A DNA stretch of 64,000 bases, taken from assembly GCA_035468985.1 (NCBI GenBank), contig DATISF010000054.1:124001-188000 (forward strand), given 5' to 3'. Source of the stretch: DASVHS01 sp035468985. Its GTDB lineage: Bacteria; Acidobacteriota; Thermoanaerobaculia; Gp7-AA8. A program made the translations under genes and the position numbers. Position 1 is the stretch's first letter; the number at the start of each line of letters is the position of its first letter. Shown one piece after another: positions 51,567-59,929 of the stretch. The notes beneath the pieces were generated by a model. The model had not been told where the DNA came from and ran no database searches. It was given only the letters and a program-made list of their open reading frames with translations.

Positions 51567-52967
51567 TCATAGCCCGAAGTACGTGCGAATGCGCGTCAGC
51601 AGCGTCATCTCTTCCTCTTCCGGTGACGCGGCCTGCAGCTCGTGGAGGCGCATGCGGCGCTCGGTCACCTTCGACGAAATGACCCGCGACAGCTCCGGAT
51701 GATCGCGAAGGACCGGTTGCAGCGCGTCCTTCGAGATCTCGATCGCCGTCACATCCGTCACTGCGACCACATCTGCGGTGCGCGCCTCGCCTGTGAGGAG
51801 AGCCATCTCGCCGAACACGGCGCCCGGGCCGAGCTGTGCGACTTCATGACGACCGGCCTGCGAGTCGTCGGGGATGCGCACGGACACTGTGCCCTCGTGA
51901 ACGATGAACATCGAATCGCCGACGGCTCCGAGGCGGAGGATCGTCTCGCCGCGCGAGTAGTAGCGAACGCGGGCGGCCGTGACGAGCGCGTCATGCGTGG
52001 CTTCGGCGAGCGGTTCGAGGATGTCGACTTCCTGCAGGCGCTCGCGCACGTCCTCCACGCCAACCTGATGATCCTCGTGCTTCGGCGGCTCGTACGCCTG
52101 GAAGGCGCGGATGGGAAACGGGATGGAGATGTTGTTGCGCTTCAGGGCGTACCAGATGGCCTTGCGCACGTCCGCATCGATCCGGTCCCGCGCCGAGTAG
52201 TCGCGCGTGTAGTACTTGATGTCGTACGAGACCGACGAATCGCCGAACGCCGCCACGCGCGCGAAGCAGGGAATCTCGCGCGAAACGCCGTCGACGTGTC
52301 CGGCGGCCTGCGTCAACACGCTGATCACCGTCGCTGGCGGGACGTTGTAATCGATTCCCACCGAGAGGATGCGTCCATTCAAGCGATCCCGTGGAAAAAC
52401 CTCGAGGCGCTCCCGCGCCAGTACCGAGTTCGGCAGATGGACGAAGTTGTTGTTGAACGTCCGGATGCGCGTGGCCCTCCACGTGATGCCTTCGACGACA
52501 CCGATCGCATCGCCCGACTTCAGCACGTCGCCGATCTCGAAGCTGTCGCCGAGGTGGAGAGCGATTCCGGAAAAGAGATTGCCGAGCGTCTCCTGCAGGG
52601 CGAGGCCGACGATCGCCGCCACGACCGTTCCCGCTGCAAGCCATTTCGTGATCGAAAAATCGAGCGCCTTCCACGTGGCCCATGAGAAGAGGAGGAAGTA
52701 GAGCCCGAGCGCGACGACGTCGCGGAGCAGCCGCGGCGCCGACATCTTCCGCCGCTGCGACAGCATCAGATCGAAAACGACGCTGTCGAACAACCGCACG
52801 ACCATGAAGATCAGCGGGACGTACGCGGCGAACAGCAGTCCGTGAAAATCCTTGCCCAGGACGTCTTCCCAGCTGCGATCGAGGTGCTGGAGGGCGAAGT
52901 AATAGACGACGAACAGCGCCGAGCTCAGGAGAAGCGGCAGGATGATCCGCGAGCGGGCCTCGTTCAC
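51567..52967 (-). CDS. MscS-family channel with a C-terminal cyclic-nucleotide-binding domain
   Basis: 466 residues. Four to five N-terminal helices (residues 8-125), then the MscS pore and beta domain: WLAAGTVVAAIVGLALQETLGNLFSGIALHLGDSFEIGD, then VEGITWRATRIRTFNNNFVHLPNS. The last 140 residues are a cyclic-nucleotide-binding fold with ETILRLGAVGDSMFIVHEGTVSVRI and the phosphate-binding cassette FGEMALLTGEARTADVVA. It probably opens or closes in response to cAMP or cGMP and membrane tension. It overlaps the small membrane protein upstream by 4 bases and lies 10 bases before the sigma-54 regulator. Confidence 0.92.
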   Translation of the reverse strand: MNEARSRIILPLLLSSALFVVYYFALQHLDRSWEDVLGKDFHGLLFAAYVPLIFMVVRLFDSVVFDLMLSQRRKMSAPRLLRDVVALGLYFLLFSWATWKALDFSITKWLAAGTVVAAIVGLALQETLGNLFSGIALHLGDSFEIGDVLKSGDAIGVVEGITWRATRIRTFNNNFVHLPNSVLARERLEVFPRDRLNGRILSVGIDYNVPPATVISVLTQAAGHVDGVSREIPCFARVAAFGDSSVSYDIKYYTRDYSARDRIDADVRKAIWYALKRNNISIPFPIRAFQAYEPPKHEDHQVGVEDVRERLQEVDILEPLAEATHDALVTAARVRYYSRGETILRLGAVGDSMFIVHEGTVSVRIPDDSQAGRHEVAQLGPGAVFGEMALLTGEARTADVVAVTDVTAIEISKDALQPVLRDHPELSRVISSKVTERRMRLHELQAASPEEEEMTLLTRIRTYFGL

Positions 52968-53206
52968 CGCGGCACCCCTCCCCGGCGGTTGCGCGTGATC
53001 AGCACGATGTCCTTCACACCGATCAGGATGTGCACCACTCCGACGCCCGAGATGAAACCCCGCACGAAGGGATTATCAGCCCAGATCCCGATCGCTACGT
53101 GACTGTGGAGCAGGGGGTTGAGGGTCCAGATCCGCGTCCACGGCACGATCGTGAAAAACAGACCGGCCTCGAGGCAGTAGAAAGCGAAGAGGAGTGGGAC
53201 CGACAC
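52964..53206 (-). CDS. Small membrane protein
   Basis: 80 residues from a GTG at 53206 (VPLLFAFYCLEAGLFFTIVPWTRIW); a longer open frame to 53557 is a shadow. Two hydrophobic segments lie at about 3-22 and 45-66 (FVRGFISGVGVVHILIGVKDIVLI), with an Arg-rich tail. It overlaps the channel gene as ATGA, so it may be a partner of the channel. No function is known. Confidence 0.65.
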   Translation of the reverse strand: MSVPLLFAFYCLEAGLFFTIVPWTRIWTLNPLLHSHVAIGIWADNPFVRGFISGVGVVHILIGVKDIVLITRNRRGGVPR

Positions 53207-53233
53207 GCGCGAGATTGTAGAAGAATAAAAGAA

Positions 53234-53257
53234 AGGGGCCTCCAACGGGAGGCCCCT
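53234..53257 (-). terminator. Intrinsic terminator after the gene at 53280
   Basis: AGGGGCCTCC and GGAGGCCCCT form a perfect 10-bp stem with an AACG loop. On the minus strand it is followed by TTCTTTTATTC, a T-rich tail that fits a terminator for the gene at 53280-53729. Confidence 0.85.
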
Positions 53258-53279
53258 CTTCTCATCCACTCGGCTGGAA

Positions 53280-53729
53280 TCAAGGATTGGCTTCACGCCA
53301 GGCCCGGATGAACCGGGCCGCGGCCTGGTCCGAGAAGGACGGACTGTCGAATCCCTCGTGAATGACCATTTCGTTTCCGTTGCGGAGCCGGACGACGGCA
53401 GATGAACGCGACACGGGGTCACTGAACGTACTGTATGACGTCCGCAGCTGCGGCGTCGGAACAGCCTGCTCTTCGACGCGACCTCCGACGCTGACCAGGA
53501 CGGTCTGATCGCCGGCAGGCGCGGCGGCGGAACGTCCGCCCGAGACAAAGCCGGCAAAGCGGAGATCGAGCACAGCGTCCGCGGCCGACGAGCGCGACAC
53601 GACCCGGACCTGCGGCAATTCTTTCTTCAACGCCGAGGCCATGTCGTGTTTCGCGCGAGCATCGGCGTCGATGTAAACGGTGTGGATGCCGGTGAGGAGA
53701 GCCAGAGCTGCAATCACCGCATGCATCAC
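53280..53729 (-). CDS. Small exported protein
   Basis: 149 residues with a signal-like N-terminus (MMHAVIAALALLTGIHT). The mature part has alternating beta and helix pattern (TVYIDADARAKHDMASALKKELPQVRVV) and ends RFIRAWREANP. No family recognised. It begins 10 bases after the FecR-type protein on the same strand and is closed by an intrinsic terminator, so the two form one unit. Confidence 0.7.
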   Translation of the reverse strand: MMHAVIAALALLTGIHTVYIDADARAKHDMASALKKELPQVRVVSRSSAADAVLDLRFAGFVSGGRSAAAPAGDQTVLVSVGGRVEEQAVPTPQLRTSYSTFSDPVSRSSAVVRLRNGNEMVIHEGFDSPSFSDQAAARFIRAWREANP

Positions 53730-53738
53730 TTCACCTCC

Positions 53739-55850
53739 CTAGCCTTTGTTGCGCTCGATCTTGCCGCCACCACTGCTTGAGCCGCCGCTGTCCTTGCTGC
53801 CGCCACTGTCCTTGCTGCCACCGCTGTCATGATGCTGCGGCGGAGGTGACGACTCGCGCGCGGGCGGACGCGATTCCGTCGCGCGCGGCGGTGGAGTGGA
53901 CTGGCGTCCGCTGTCGCCACCACGGTAGATCCGGGCACCACCGATGCCCTCGATCACACGCCGCGGAACGTCGCTTGGGCGATCACGATCAACGGCGCGC
54001 GTACGCGACGGCCGGTCGGGCTGCTCGGCCGGCGCCGGAGCACCCTGCGGTGTGCCGGGCTGCTCGTGCATCACGCGGCCTCTCCACTCGTCGGGCGTCA
54101 CGCCCGGCGGAGGATTGGTCGACCGGCGGTCCTGCGTCTCGGGAGGAGCCGCCGGCACCGGCGGGTTCACCCGGCCACCGCGCCAGTTGTTGTCGGGCGC
54201 GTTCGTGCGATCGGGATTCTTCGGCGTCTCATTGCCCCGGTTGATCCGGCCACCGCTGTCGCGCGGAACCGTGGCAGGAGCTCCCGTGCTCGGAGCGGCC
54301 GGAGTGGGATCGCGGCGAATCCGTCCCTCGTCGATCGGAGCGACGCTGCCGCGGCCGATCGGGGCCACGCTGCCGCCGCCAATCGGAGCAACGCTACCGC
54401 CGCCGATCGGGGCCACGCTGCCGCCACCACCGGAGATGCGAGACGGCTGCGCGCCGTCAGACGGACGCGTACGGATGATGCGGTCGCGGACCGTCGACGG
54501 CAGTTCCGGATCGCGACGGAAGAACGGCGTCATGTCGGGCGCCGAGGCGCCGCCACCGGTTCCGCCACCTCCGGTCAGACCGCGACGGTAGATCGTGTTC
54601 ACGGCCGCGGCCGGATCTCTCAGGTCATTCTTCGTGAAACGAGCCGGGGTGCCGGCGATGGTCGCGAATCCGCCACCGGGCTCGCGAATCAGACGGCCAC
54701 GGACGATGTCGGTCGACACCGCAGCGCGATCGACACGGTTCGACAGGATCGTGTTCGCGTCGATGAACGTCCACGGGCGCAGGTCGACGTCGTGCACGCG
54801 CACGCGGCCGTAGAAGCCGAATCCGAAGTCGATTCCCGCGCGCGAGTACGGGCGATACGCCCAGTCGTAATACGGTCTGTAGCAGTCATACCAGCCGGCC
54901 GGCGCCCAGCCGATGTAGCCGGGGCTGTACCACCAGTAGACCCATGCCGGCGCATAGGCCGCTCCAGGCATCCAGAACCAGCCGTAGACGGGGTCCCAGG
55001 CCCATCGGCCGTAGTGGTACGGCACCCAGCCCCACGGCTCGTAGGAGACCCACGTCAGGCATCCGCCGCGGCTGTAGGTCCACTGCCCGTAGTAGTACGG
55101 ACGCCAGCCGACGGCCACAAACGGCCGCCAGCCCCACCCGAAGCCGGAGATGAAGGTCCAGGAACCGCTGCGGGAAAGGTCTTCGTCGGAGTAGGCCAGC
55201 GACGAGTCGAGGTAGCGGCTGGAGGCCGCGCCATACCGCTCGGCGCGTTTCTGGAACCAGGTTTCGAAATCGTCTGGGTATTCACTGCTGACCAGACCGT
55301 ACAACCCGCGATCGTCGACGTCGGCCGATTCACCGTTCCGCACGCGCGACGTGCGCGTGGGCGTGCGCACTTCGATCGAACCCTGGAAGACGGACACGTG
55401 ATCGCGTCCGCGCGAGTCGGAATCAACGGAGAACGATGCTTCCTGTCCGGCGAAGTAGCTCGCGCTCGGCGTGTCGAGGCGGAACGACTCGCGCGCATCC
55501 CCGCTCCGGTAAACGGCGACTTTGCCGTACCGCAGTTCGGCGATCGTGTCGTTGGACTCGCTGTCATAGCTGTCGAGAACGGAGCGCAGGCGGATGGCCG
55601 TGGCGCGGTCGATGCCGAGGATGTTGCCGTCCGCCAGACGCACTTCGGCGCGGCCGCGACGGTTGGTGATCACCTCATCGCCCGGAAAGACAGGAAGATT
55701 GACGCGGGCGTCGATCTCGCGGCCGTCGTCGCCCTGCCGGACGACCGTGCCGCCGTCGTCGTACGAGATGTACGACTCATTTTTTCCGCGCGCCTGCAGC
55801 GGAAGCGCAATCACGGTTGCGAGGAAGGAAAGCAGAACCAGTTTTCTCAT
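53739..55850 (-). CDS. FecR-domain protein with a W/Y/P-rich domain and a Pro/Gly-rich repetitive tail
   Basis: 703 residues from the ATG at 55850; signal peptide KLVLLSFLATVIALPLQA. A FecR-like beta domain (residues about 30-160: NLPVFPGDEVITNRRGRAEVRLADGNILGIDRAT) is followed by the W/Y-rich stretch WGWVPYHYGRWAWDPVYGW and WMPGAAYAPAWVYWW near 270-350, resembling DUF6600-type proteins. The tail contains the eight-residue repeat SVAPIGGG three to four times (near 54330-54430) and Arg/Pro/Ser/Gly-rich disordered sequence. It is probably an envelope protein. No FecI-type sigma factor is adjacent. Confidence 0.82.
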   Translation of the reverse strand: MRKLVLLSFLATVIALPLQARGKNESYISYDDGGTVVRQGDDGREIDARVNLPVFPGDEVITNRRGRAEVRLADGNILGIDRATAIRLRSVLDSYDSESNDTIAELRYGKVAVYRSGDARESFRLDTPSASYFAGQEASFSVDSDSRGRDHVSVFQGSIEVRTPTRTSRVRNGESADVDDRGLYGLVSSEYPDDFETWFQKRAERYGAASSRYLDSSLAYSDEDLSRSGSWTFISGFGWGWRPFVAVGWRPYYYGQWTYSRGGCLTWVSYEPWGWVPYHYGRWAWDPVYGWFWMPGAAYAPAWVYWWYSPGYIGWAPAGWYDCYRPYYDWAYRPYSRAGIDFGFGFYGRVRVHDVDLRPWTFIDANTILSNRVDRAAVSTDIVRGRLIREPGGGFATIAGTPARFTKNDLRDPAAAVNTIYRRGLTGGGGTGGGASAPDMTPFFRRDPELPSTVRDRIIRTRPSDGAQPSRISGGGGSVAPIGGGSVAPIGGGSVAPIGRGSVAPIDEGRIRRDPTPAAPSTGAPATVPRDSGGRINRGNETPKNPDRTNAPDNNWRGGRVNPPVPAAPPETQDRRSTNPPPGVTPDEWRGRVMHEQPGTPQGAPAPAEQPDRPSRTRAVDRDRPSDVPRRVIEGIGGARIYRGGDSGRQSTPPPRATESRPPARESSPPPQHHDSGGSKDSGGSKDSGGSSSGGGKIERNKG
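54335..54425. repeat. Short tandem repeat inside the FecR-type gene
   Basis: A 24-base unit encoding SVAPIGGG (or GRG) is repeated about four times in the gene. Copies are nearly identical in DNA, so slippage could change the tail length. Confidence 0.75.
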
Positions 55851-55994
55851 CGGAGCCTCTCCTGCTGAGCCCTCCCGGTGCGGGGGACATGCCACGAACG
55901 GATGAGTATTTCACCTGCAGAATCAGGTATTTGCGCCATATCAAGGTGTCCCGGCGTCCACTTCTGGGGAAAGTCGTCCTCGCAAGGGGGCAAG

Positions 55995-57158
55995 TTACTG
56001 CGGTCGTCCCTGCAGGTGCATGTCCTCGGCTGGGCGCTGCACGATCGCACCGTCCTCCCAGATGATGTCGCCGCCGCCCGGATCGAGCATGCCGCGCGGC
56101 GCGACTGACAGATCGGTGCTTTGCGGGGTGAGGTTGCGATCGGAACCCGCCGAGATCACGCGTACCTGCCAGCCATGGTGCACGTACACCAATGCCGTGC
56201 CCCAGCCATCGGTCGGCATGCTGGTGAGGTATCTGGGAACGATGAACCTCTGAAGCGCGTAGATGTCGTTCGCGTCGGGGAGCTCGCCGTAGTCTTCCGC
56301 GTAGGCGAACACCGCCCATCCGACCGAGCTGACCGCGAGGAGGGTTGCGTCGAGGGGATCAAGCCGCTCCTGCAGCCCGTAAACGCCGGACGCGAGCGGC
56401 GGCCGCGTCGCAAACTGCGCGCGGAGCGCTCTTGTCTCCGAATCGGAATCGATGGAGCGATCGACCGCCAGCGCGTTCTTCAGCAACGCGAGCGAGGTAT
56501 CCGGATCGCGATCGGAGACGCTGCTGGCCCGGTCGCGCATCGCCGCGGCGATGAGACGCGATGCGTCCGGATCGATCTTCATCGCCGTTCCGGCGAGCGA
56601 ATTCGCGAATCCCGGATCCAGCGTCCGATCGCTGTCGCGAATCGCCGACTCGACGAATGAAATCGCCTTGCGGCGGCAGTGCGTGTCGAGTGCGGCGGTG
56701 CCCGCGACCACGTCGTGAACATCGTCGCCGCCCTGCACGAGGAGTCGCCTGGCGATGGTCAGCCCCTCGATACAAGCCGGTTGCGCGAGATCGGTGTCGA
56801 GCTGCACCGCGCGCCGCAGACAATTGACGCCCATCGCCGGATCACCTTGCGCAGTGCGCGAGCCGGCGGTCCGCCAGTAAACCTCGGCGACCCGTTTCCT
56901 GTAATCGGGCGACGCCTGCACCACTCCGAACTCCTTCGCCGCATCTTCCGGATGGTTGCGGAGAAGACGCACCTTGCCGAGGAGGAAGTGCGCTTCGAGA
57001 TTCGTCGGATGTTCCGTCAGCTCCGCGACCAGAACGCGATCGGCCTCGGCCAGCTCACCGCGATCGATGAGCCGTTCCGCGCGGCCGGTGGCGTGGTCAC
57101 AGCCTGTCGCCAGAATCACAAGCAGCGATATCATCAGACCGAATCGGTTCCCGATCAT
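55995..57158 (-). CDS. TPR lipoprotein with a pseudopilin-like C-terminal domain
   Basis: 387 residues from the ATG at 57158, chosen for GGAG six bases upstream; earlier in-frame ATGs exist at 57164, 57170 and 57206. The signal peptide ends in a lipobox (ISLLVILATGCDHA). Residues 25-140 form TPR-like helices (AERLIDRGELAEADRVLVAELTEHPTNLEAHFLLGKVRL). The last 100 residues (YAEDYGELPDANDIYALQRFIVPRYLTSMPTDGWGTALVYV) look like the C-terminal half of type II secretion pseudopilin G. It may be an accessory secretion or envelope protein. The 140 bases between 55851 and 55994 hold no gene. Confidence 0.75.
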   Translation of the reverse strand: MIGNRFGLMISLLVILATGCDHATGRAERLIDRGELAEADRVLVAELTEHPTNLEAHFLLGKVRLLRNHPEDAAKEFGVVQASPDYRKRVAEVYWRTAGSRTAQGDPAMGVNCLRRAVQLDTDLAQPACIEGLTIARRLLVQGGDDVHDVVAGTAALDTHCRRKAISFVESAIRDSDRTLDPGFANSLAGTAMKIDPDASRLIAAAMRDRASSVSDRDPDTSLALLKNALAVDRSIDSDSETRALRAQFATRPPLASGVYGLQERLDPLDATLLAVSSVGWAVFAYAEDYGELPDANDIYALQRFIVPRYLTSMPTDGWGTALVYVHHGWQVRVISAGSDRNLTPQSTDLSVAPRGMLDPGGGDIIWEDGAIVQRPAEDMHLQGRPQ

Positions 57159-57864
57159 GGACATCTCCATGCTACGCCGCCTCGCTCGGCAGGCCTTCGA
57201 TCGCACTCCCGTTTTTCTTCAGCCGCTGATCCTCGTCGGCATTCCGGTTTTCCTTCTCCACCCTCTCTGGACGTACGGCACCGCCGACGCCGGCGCCCGC
57301 GAGCAACCGCGAAATCTCGCGCCGACACGGCACCAGGAACCGATCGTCCCCCCCGAGCTCGTGCGCCAGAGCGTCGAAGGAGATCCGAGCTTCGGTGAGA
57401 TCAAGAAGGCCATGTGTCCGCGGCGGGTTCCAGACCGGTACGAGGAGATGCAGCGCTACCCGGCCATCCGCATCCTGCAGGGCGGCGAGTGGGCCACCGT
57501 GACCAACGACAGCTCCCGCGGCGTCTACGAAAAGGTCATCGAGATCACTCCCGCCGGAAGGCTGGAGTTGATGAACGATCTCTCAGAAGAGGGCGATCAG
57601 TACGTGATCAACATCGCGCGACGGAGCTACATCCGCGGCTCGGAAAACGAAAGCTTCGGACAGGCCGGCACGACGGAAGTCGTCGCCGGCTTCCGTTGGC
57701 AATGGCAACCCCTGAACAATCCCGGATCGCGATTCACCCTCGAGCCCTACGGAAGGAACGGCTACGGTGGCCGGGCCACGTTCCGAAGAAATGACAACAA
57801 CACATGGGAAATGACGGATCTCTGGCTCGAGAAGGATGAGCGCAACTACCTGTTCGCTCAGTAG
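57157..57864 (+). CDS. Membrane-anchored protein of unknown function
   Basis: 235 residues from the ATG at 57157, or 231 from the ATG at 57169. One hydrophobic helix lies near residues 18-42 (VFLQPLILVGIPVFLLHPLW), then a soluble domain of about 190 residues with aromatic and Arg/Asn-rich strands (GFRWQWQPLNNPGSRFTLEPYGRNGYGGRATFR). No family recognised. Its start codon overlaps that of the divergent TPR lipoprotein in the four bases CATG, so no separate promoter fits between them. Confidence 0.65.
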   Translation: MDISMLRRLARQAFDRTPVFLQPLILVGIPVFLLHPLWTYGTADAGAREQPRNLAPTRHQEPIVPPELVRQSVEGDPSFGEIKKAMCPRRVPDRYEEMQRYPAIRILQGGEWATVTNDSSRGVYEKVIEITPAGRLELMNDLSEEGDQYVINIARRSYIRGSENESFGQAGTTEVVAGFRWQWQPLNNPGSRFTLEPYGRNGYGGRATFRRNDNNTWEMTDLWLEKDERNYLFAQ

Positions 57865-58643
57865 CCCTCTTCCTCGTAACAGCGGTCGATCGTGCGGTGG
57901 CCGATCAGGTGAAGCATGCCGCCGGCAATGAGCCCGAAAAAGATCATGCTCGTGACCGAGCTGACGTGAAGCTTGTGAATGACTGCCGCCGCGGGCAGCG
58001 GGTCGTAGGCAGCGTTCATCTGCGTGTGAACCAGACGGTCGACGCGAGCCGTCATGAAGACCACGAACAGGAACATGAGCCAGGTGACGACTTCCAGACC
58101 CTTCGATGCCCAGCGAAAGCCGCGCATCAGAATGCCTGCGCCCATCATCCCGAAAAATGCGAAGAAGGTCTCCCACGCCAGGCCGGACATCATCAGCTCA
58201 CCGGCCGCCAGCGTGCGCTCGAGACCGCGAGTATCCGGCTGTTCGCCGTTGAGGATGACCGGATTCTGAGCGCGCCGCACGGTCTCCTGCATCGAGCGGA
58301 TGCGCATGCAGGAGGTCAGCGAGCCGATGAAAATCAGCAGAGCGACTGTGAAGTAGATGCGTCCCCGCCACACGATCGAGGACGGTGCGAGATTCGTCGT
58401 GGAACCGAACTCGATCGGCTCGAGAGGAGGGGGCGTGACGTCCTCGAGACCGGCTCCTTCGTCCGTGCGGCGAATGAGAAACTGGCGACCCTCGAACGTG
58501 AAACGGCGCACCGTTTCACCCGGCCCGAGAGGCTGAGCGACCATGCGGCCGTTCACGCGTAGGACGAGTTTCCCGTTCGGGCCTTCCTCCGCGATGAACG
58601 TCACCTCCCGGCCCGCGACCGGCAACTGCCATTGCTTCGGCAT
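57858..58643 (-). CDS. Membrane protein of unknown function
   Basis: 261 residues from the ATG at 58643, two bases after the metallophosphoesterase stop. A soluble N-terminal beta domain of about 85 residues (VAGREVTFIAEEGPNGKLVLRVNGRMVAQPL) is followed by four hydrophobic segments from about 95 to 250. No known family. It overlaps the convergent gene at 57864 by seven bases and is the last gene of the accC-aroK-phosphoesterase run. Confidence 0.65.
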   Translation of the reverse strand: MPKQWQLPVAGREVTFIAEEGPNGKLVLRVNGRMVAQPLGPGETVRRFTFEGRQFLIRRTDEGAGLEDVTPPPLEPIEFGSTTNLAPSSIVWRGRIYFTVALLIFIGSLTSCMRIRSMQETVRRAQNPVILNGEQPDTRGLERTLAAGELMMSGLAWETFFAFFGMMGAGILMRGFRWASKGLEVVTWLMFLFVVFMTARVDRLVHTQMNAAYDPLPAAAVIHKLHVSSVTSMIFFGLIAGGMLHLIGHRTIDRCYEEEGY

Positions 58644-58645
58644 CG

Positions 58646-59386
58646 TCACGTCCCGAATTCCAGCCGATCGGCGAGCGCGCGCGGCAATCCCGCCTTGATG
58701 ATCGCTGCCTGCGTTTTCGTGTAGTCGTACGGGACGCGGAAGAACTGCACCGTCATCCGATCGGAATCGAAGATCGCGCACGACGCTTCCGGATTGCGGT
58801 CGCGCGGCTGGCCGACCGAACCGGGGTTGATCAGGTAGCGTCTCGAAGGATCGAGGCGGAACGTCGCTTCTTCCCGCACGAGCGTCCCCATGACCATCCG
58901 CCTCTCATCGGTCCAGAAGACCACCGGCAGATGCGTATGTCCGTAGAGGATGATCGGGGCGTCGTACTGGACGAAGATCTGCGCCGCGTGGTGTTCCGTG
59001 AAGACGTACTCGTCCTCATCGTAGGGGGAGCCGTGGCAGATCATCAGGCCGTCGTACTGAATCGGGCCGATCGTCAGCTTCTCCAGAAAACGCCGGTTCG
59101 GCGCGCTCAGATGCGAGCGTGTCCAGACCGCGGCTTCCTTCGCCGCGGGGTTGAATCCCGTTCCGTCGTCGATACCCGAGGCCACGCGATCGTGGTTGCC
59201 CCGGATGTAGATCTTCGTTCCCCGGAGCGTACGCATCGAATCGAGGACCTGATTCGGCTGCGCGCCGTAACCGACGAAATCGCCAAGGCAGATGATGTGC
59301 TCGAATTTCTTGCGCTGCACACGGCTGAGCACGGCCCGAAGAGCCTCCGCGTTCGAATGCAGGTCGCTGATGACCAACGCCCTCAC
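58646..59386 (-). CDS. Calcineurin-like metallophosphoesterase (YfcE-like)
   Basis: 246 residues. Metal-binding motifs in order: VISDLHSNAEAL, CLGDFVGYG, IRGNHDRVASG, ICHGSPYDEDE and ILYGHTHLPV, followed by LINPGSVGQPRDRN. It is a cytoplasmic phosphodiesterase or phosphatase of unknown substrate. Its start overlaps the shikimate kinase gene by 4 bases, so translation is coupled. Confidence 0.9.
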   Translation of the reverse strand: MRALVISDLHSNAEALRAVLSRVQRKKFEHIICLGDFVGYGAQPNQVLDSMRTLRGTKIYIRGNHDRVASGIDDGTGFNPAAKEAAVWTRSHLSAPNRRFLEKLTIGPIQYDGLMICHGSPYDEDEYVFTEHHAAQIFVQYDAPIILYGHTHLPVVFWTDERRMVMGTLVREEATFRLDPSRRYLINPGSVGQPRDRNPEASCAIFDSDRMTVQFFRVPYDYTKTQAAIIKAGLPRALADRLEFGT

Positions 59387-59922
59387 GAGCGTCTCCAGGG
59401 CGAGCCCTTGACCGCTTCCAGAAAAGTCTTCGGCAGCTCGAGCACGGCGCGCTCGACGATCTCGCCGGGCGTCTCCTCATCCCGGATCTCGAGCGTCACG
59501 TCCGCCATGCGGTAGTAGCGGCTGCGGTTCGCGTACAGCTCGTGGGCGGTGACATCGTCCTTGAACAGCGGCCGCTCCCCCACCTTGTCGCCCGCGCGGC
59601 TCCGCAGCAGCGAGTACGGCGCGGAGATGTAAATCGACAGTCCTTCCGACTGAATGAACTGGATGTTCTCGTCGAAGGTGAAGGTGCCGCCGCCGGTGGC
59701 GATGACCGCGCGGTCGAGATGCTTCGTCGATCGCAGGATGTCGCGCTCGCGCTTTCGGAAGTACGCTTCGCCTCTGCTCTGGAAGATGTCCTTCACCTTC
59801 ATCTGCTCGGCGGCTTCGATGAGATCGTCGAGATCGAAGAATGGCGCGGCGATCCGCGCCGCCAGCTCCCGGCCGATGGTGGTCTTTCCGGCGGCCATGA
59901 AACCGACGATGTAGACCTTCAT
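59383..59922 (-). CDS. aroK: Shikimate kinase
   Basis: 179 residues. It phosphorylates shikimate in aromatic amino-acid synthesis. Walker A is GFMAAGKTTIGREL, the substrate Asp is in FFDLDDLIEAAE, GGGTFTFDENI binds shikimate, and RPLFKDD is the lid Arg motif. Starts 7 bases after the accC stop and overlaps the metallophosphoesterase by 4. Confidence 0.93.
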   Translation of the reverse strand: MKVYIVGFMAAGKTTIGRELAARIAAPFFDLDDLIEAAEQMKVKDIFQSRGEAYFRKRERDILRSTKHLDRAVIATGGGTFTFDENIQFIQSEGLSIYISAPYSLLRSRAGDKVGERPLFKDDVTAHELYANRSRYYRMADVTLEIRDEETPGEIVERAVLELPKTFLEAVKGSPWRRS

Positions 59923-59929
59923 GCAGAGA

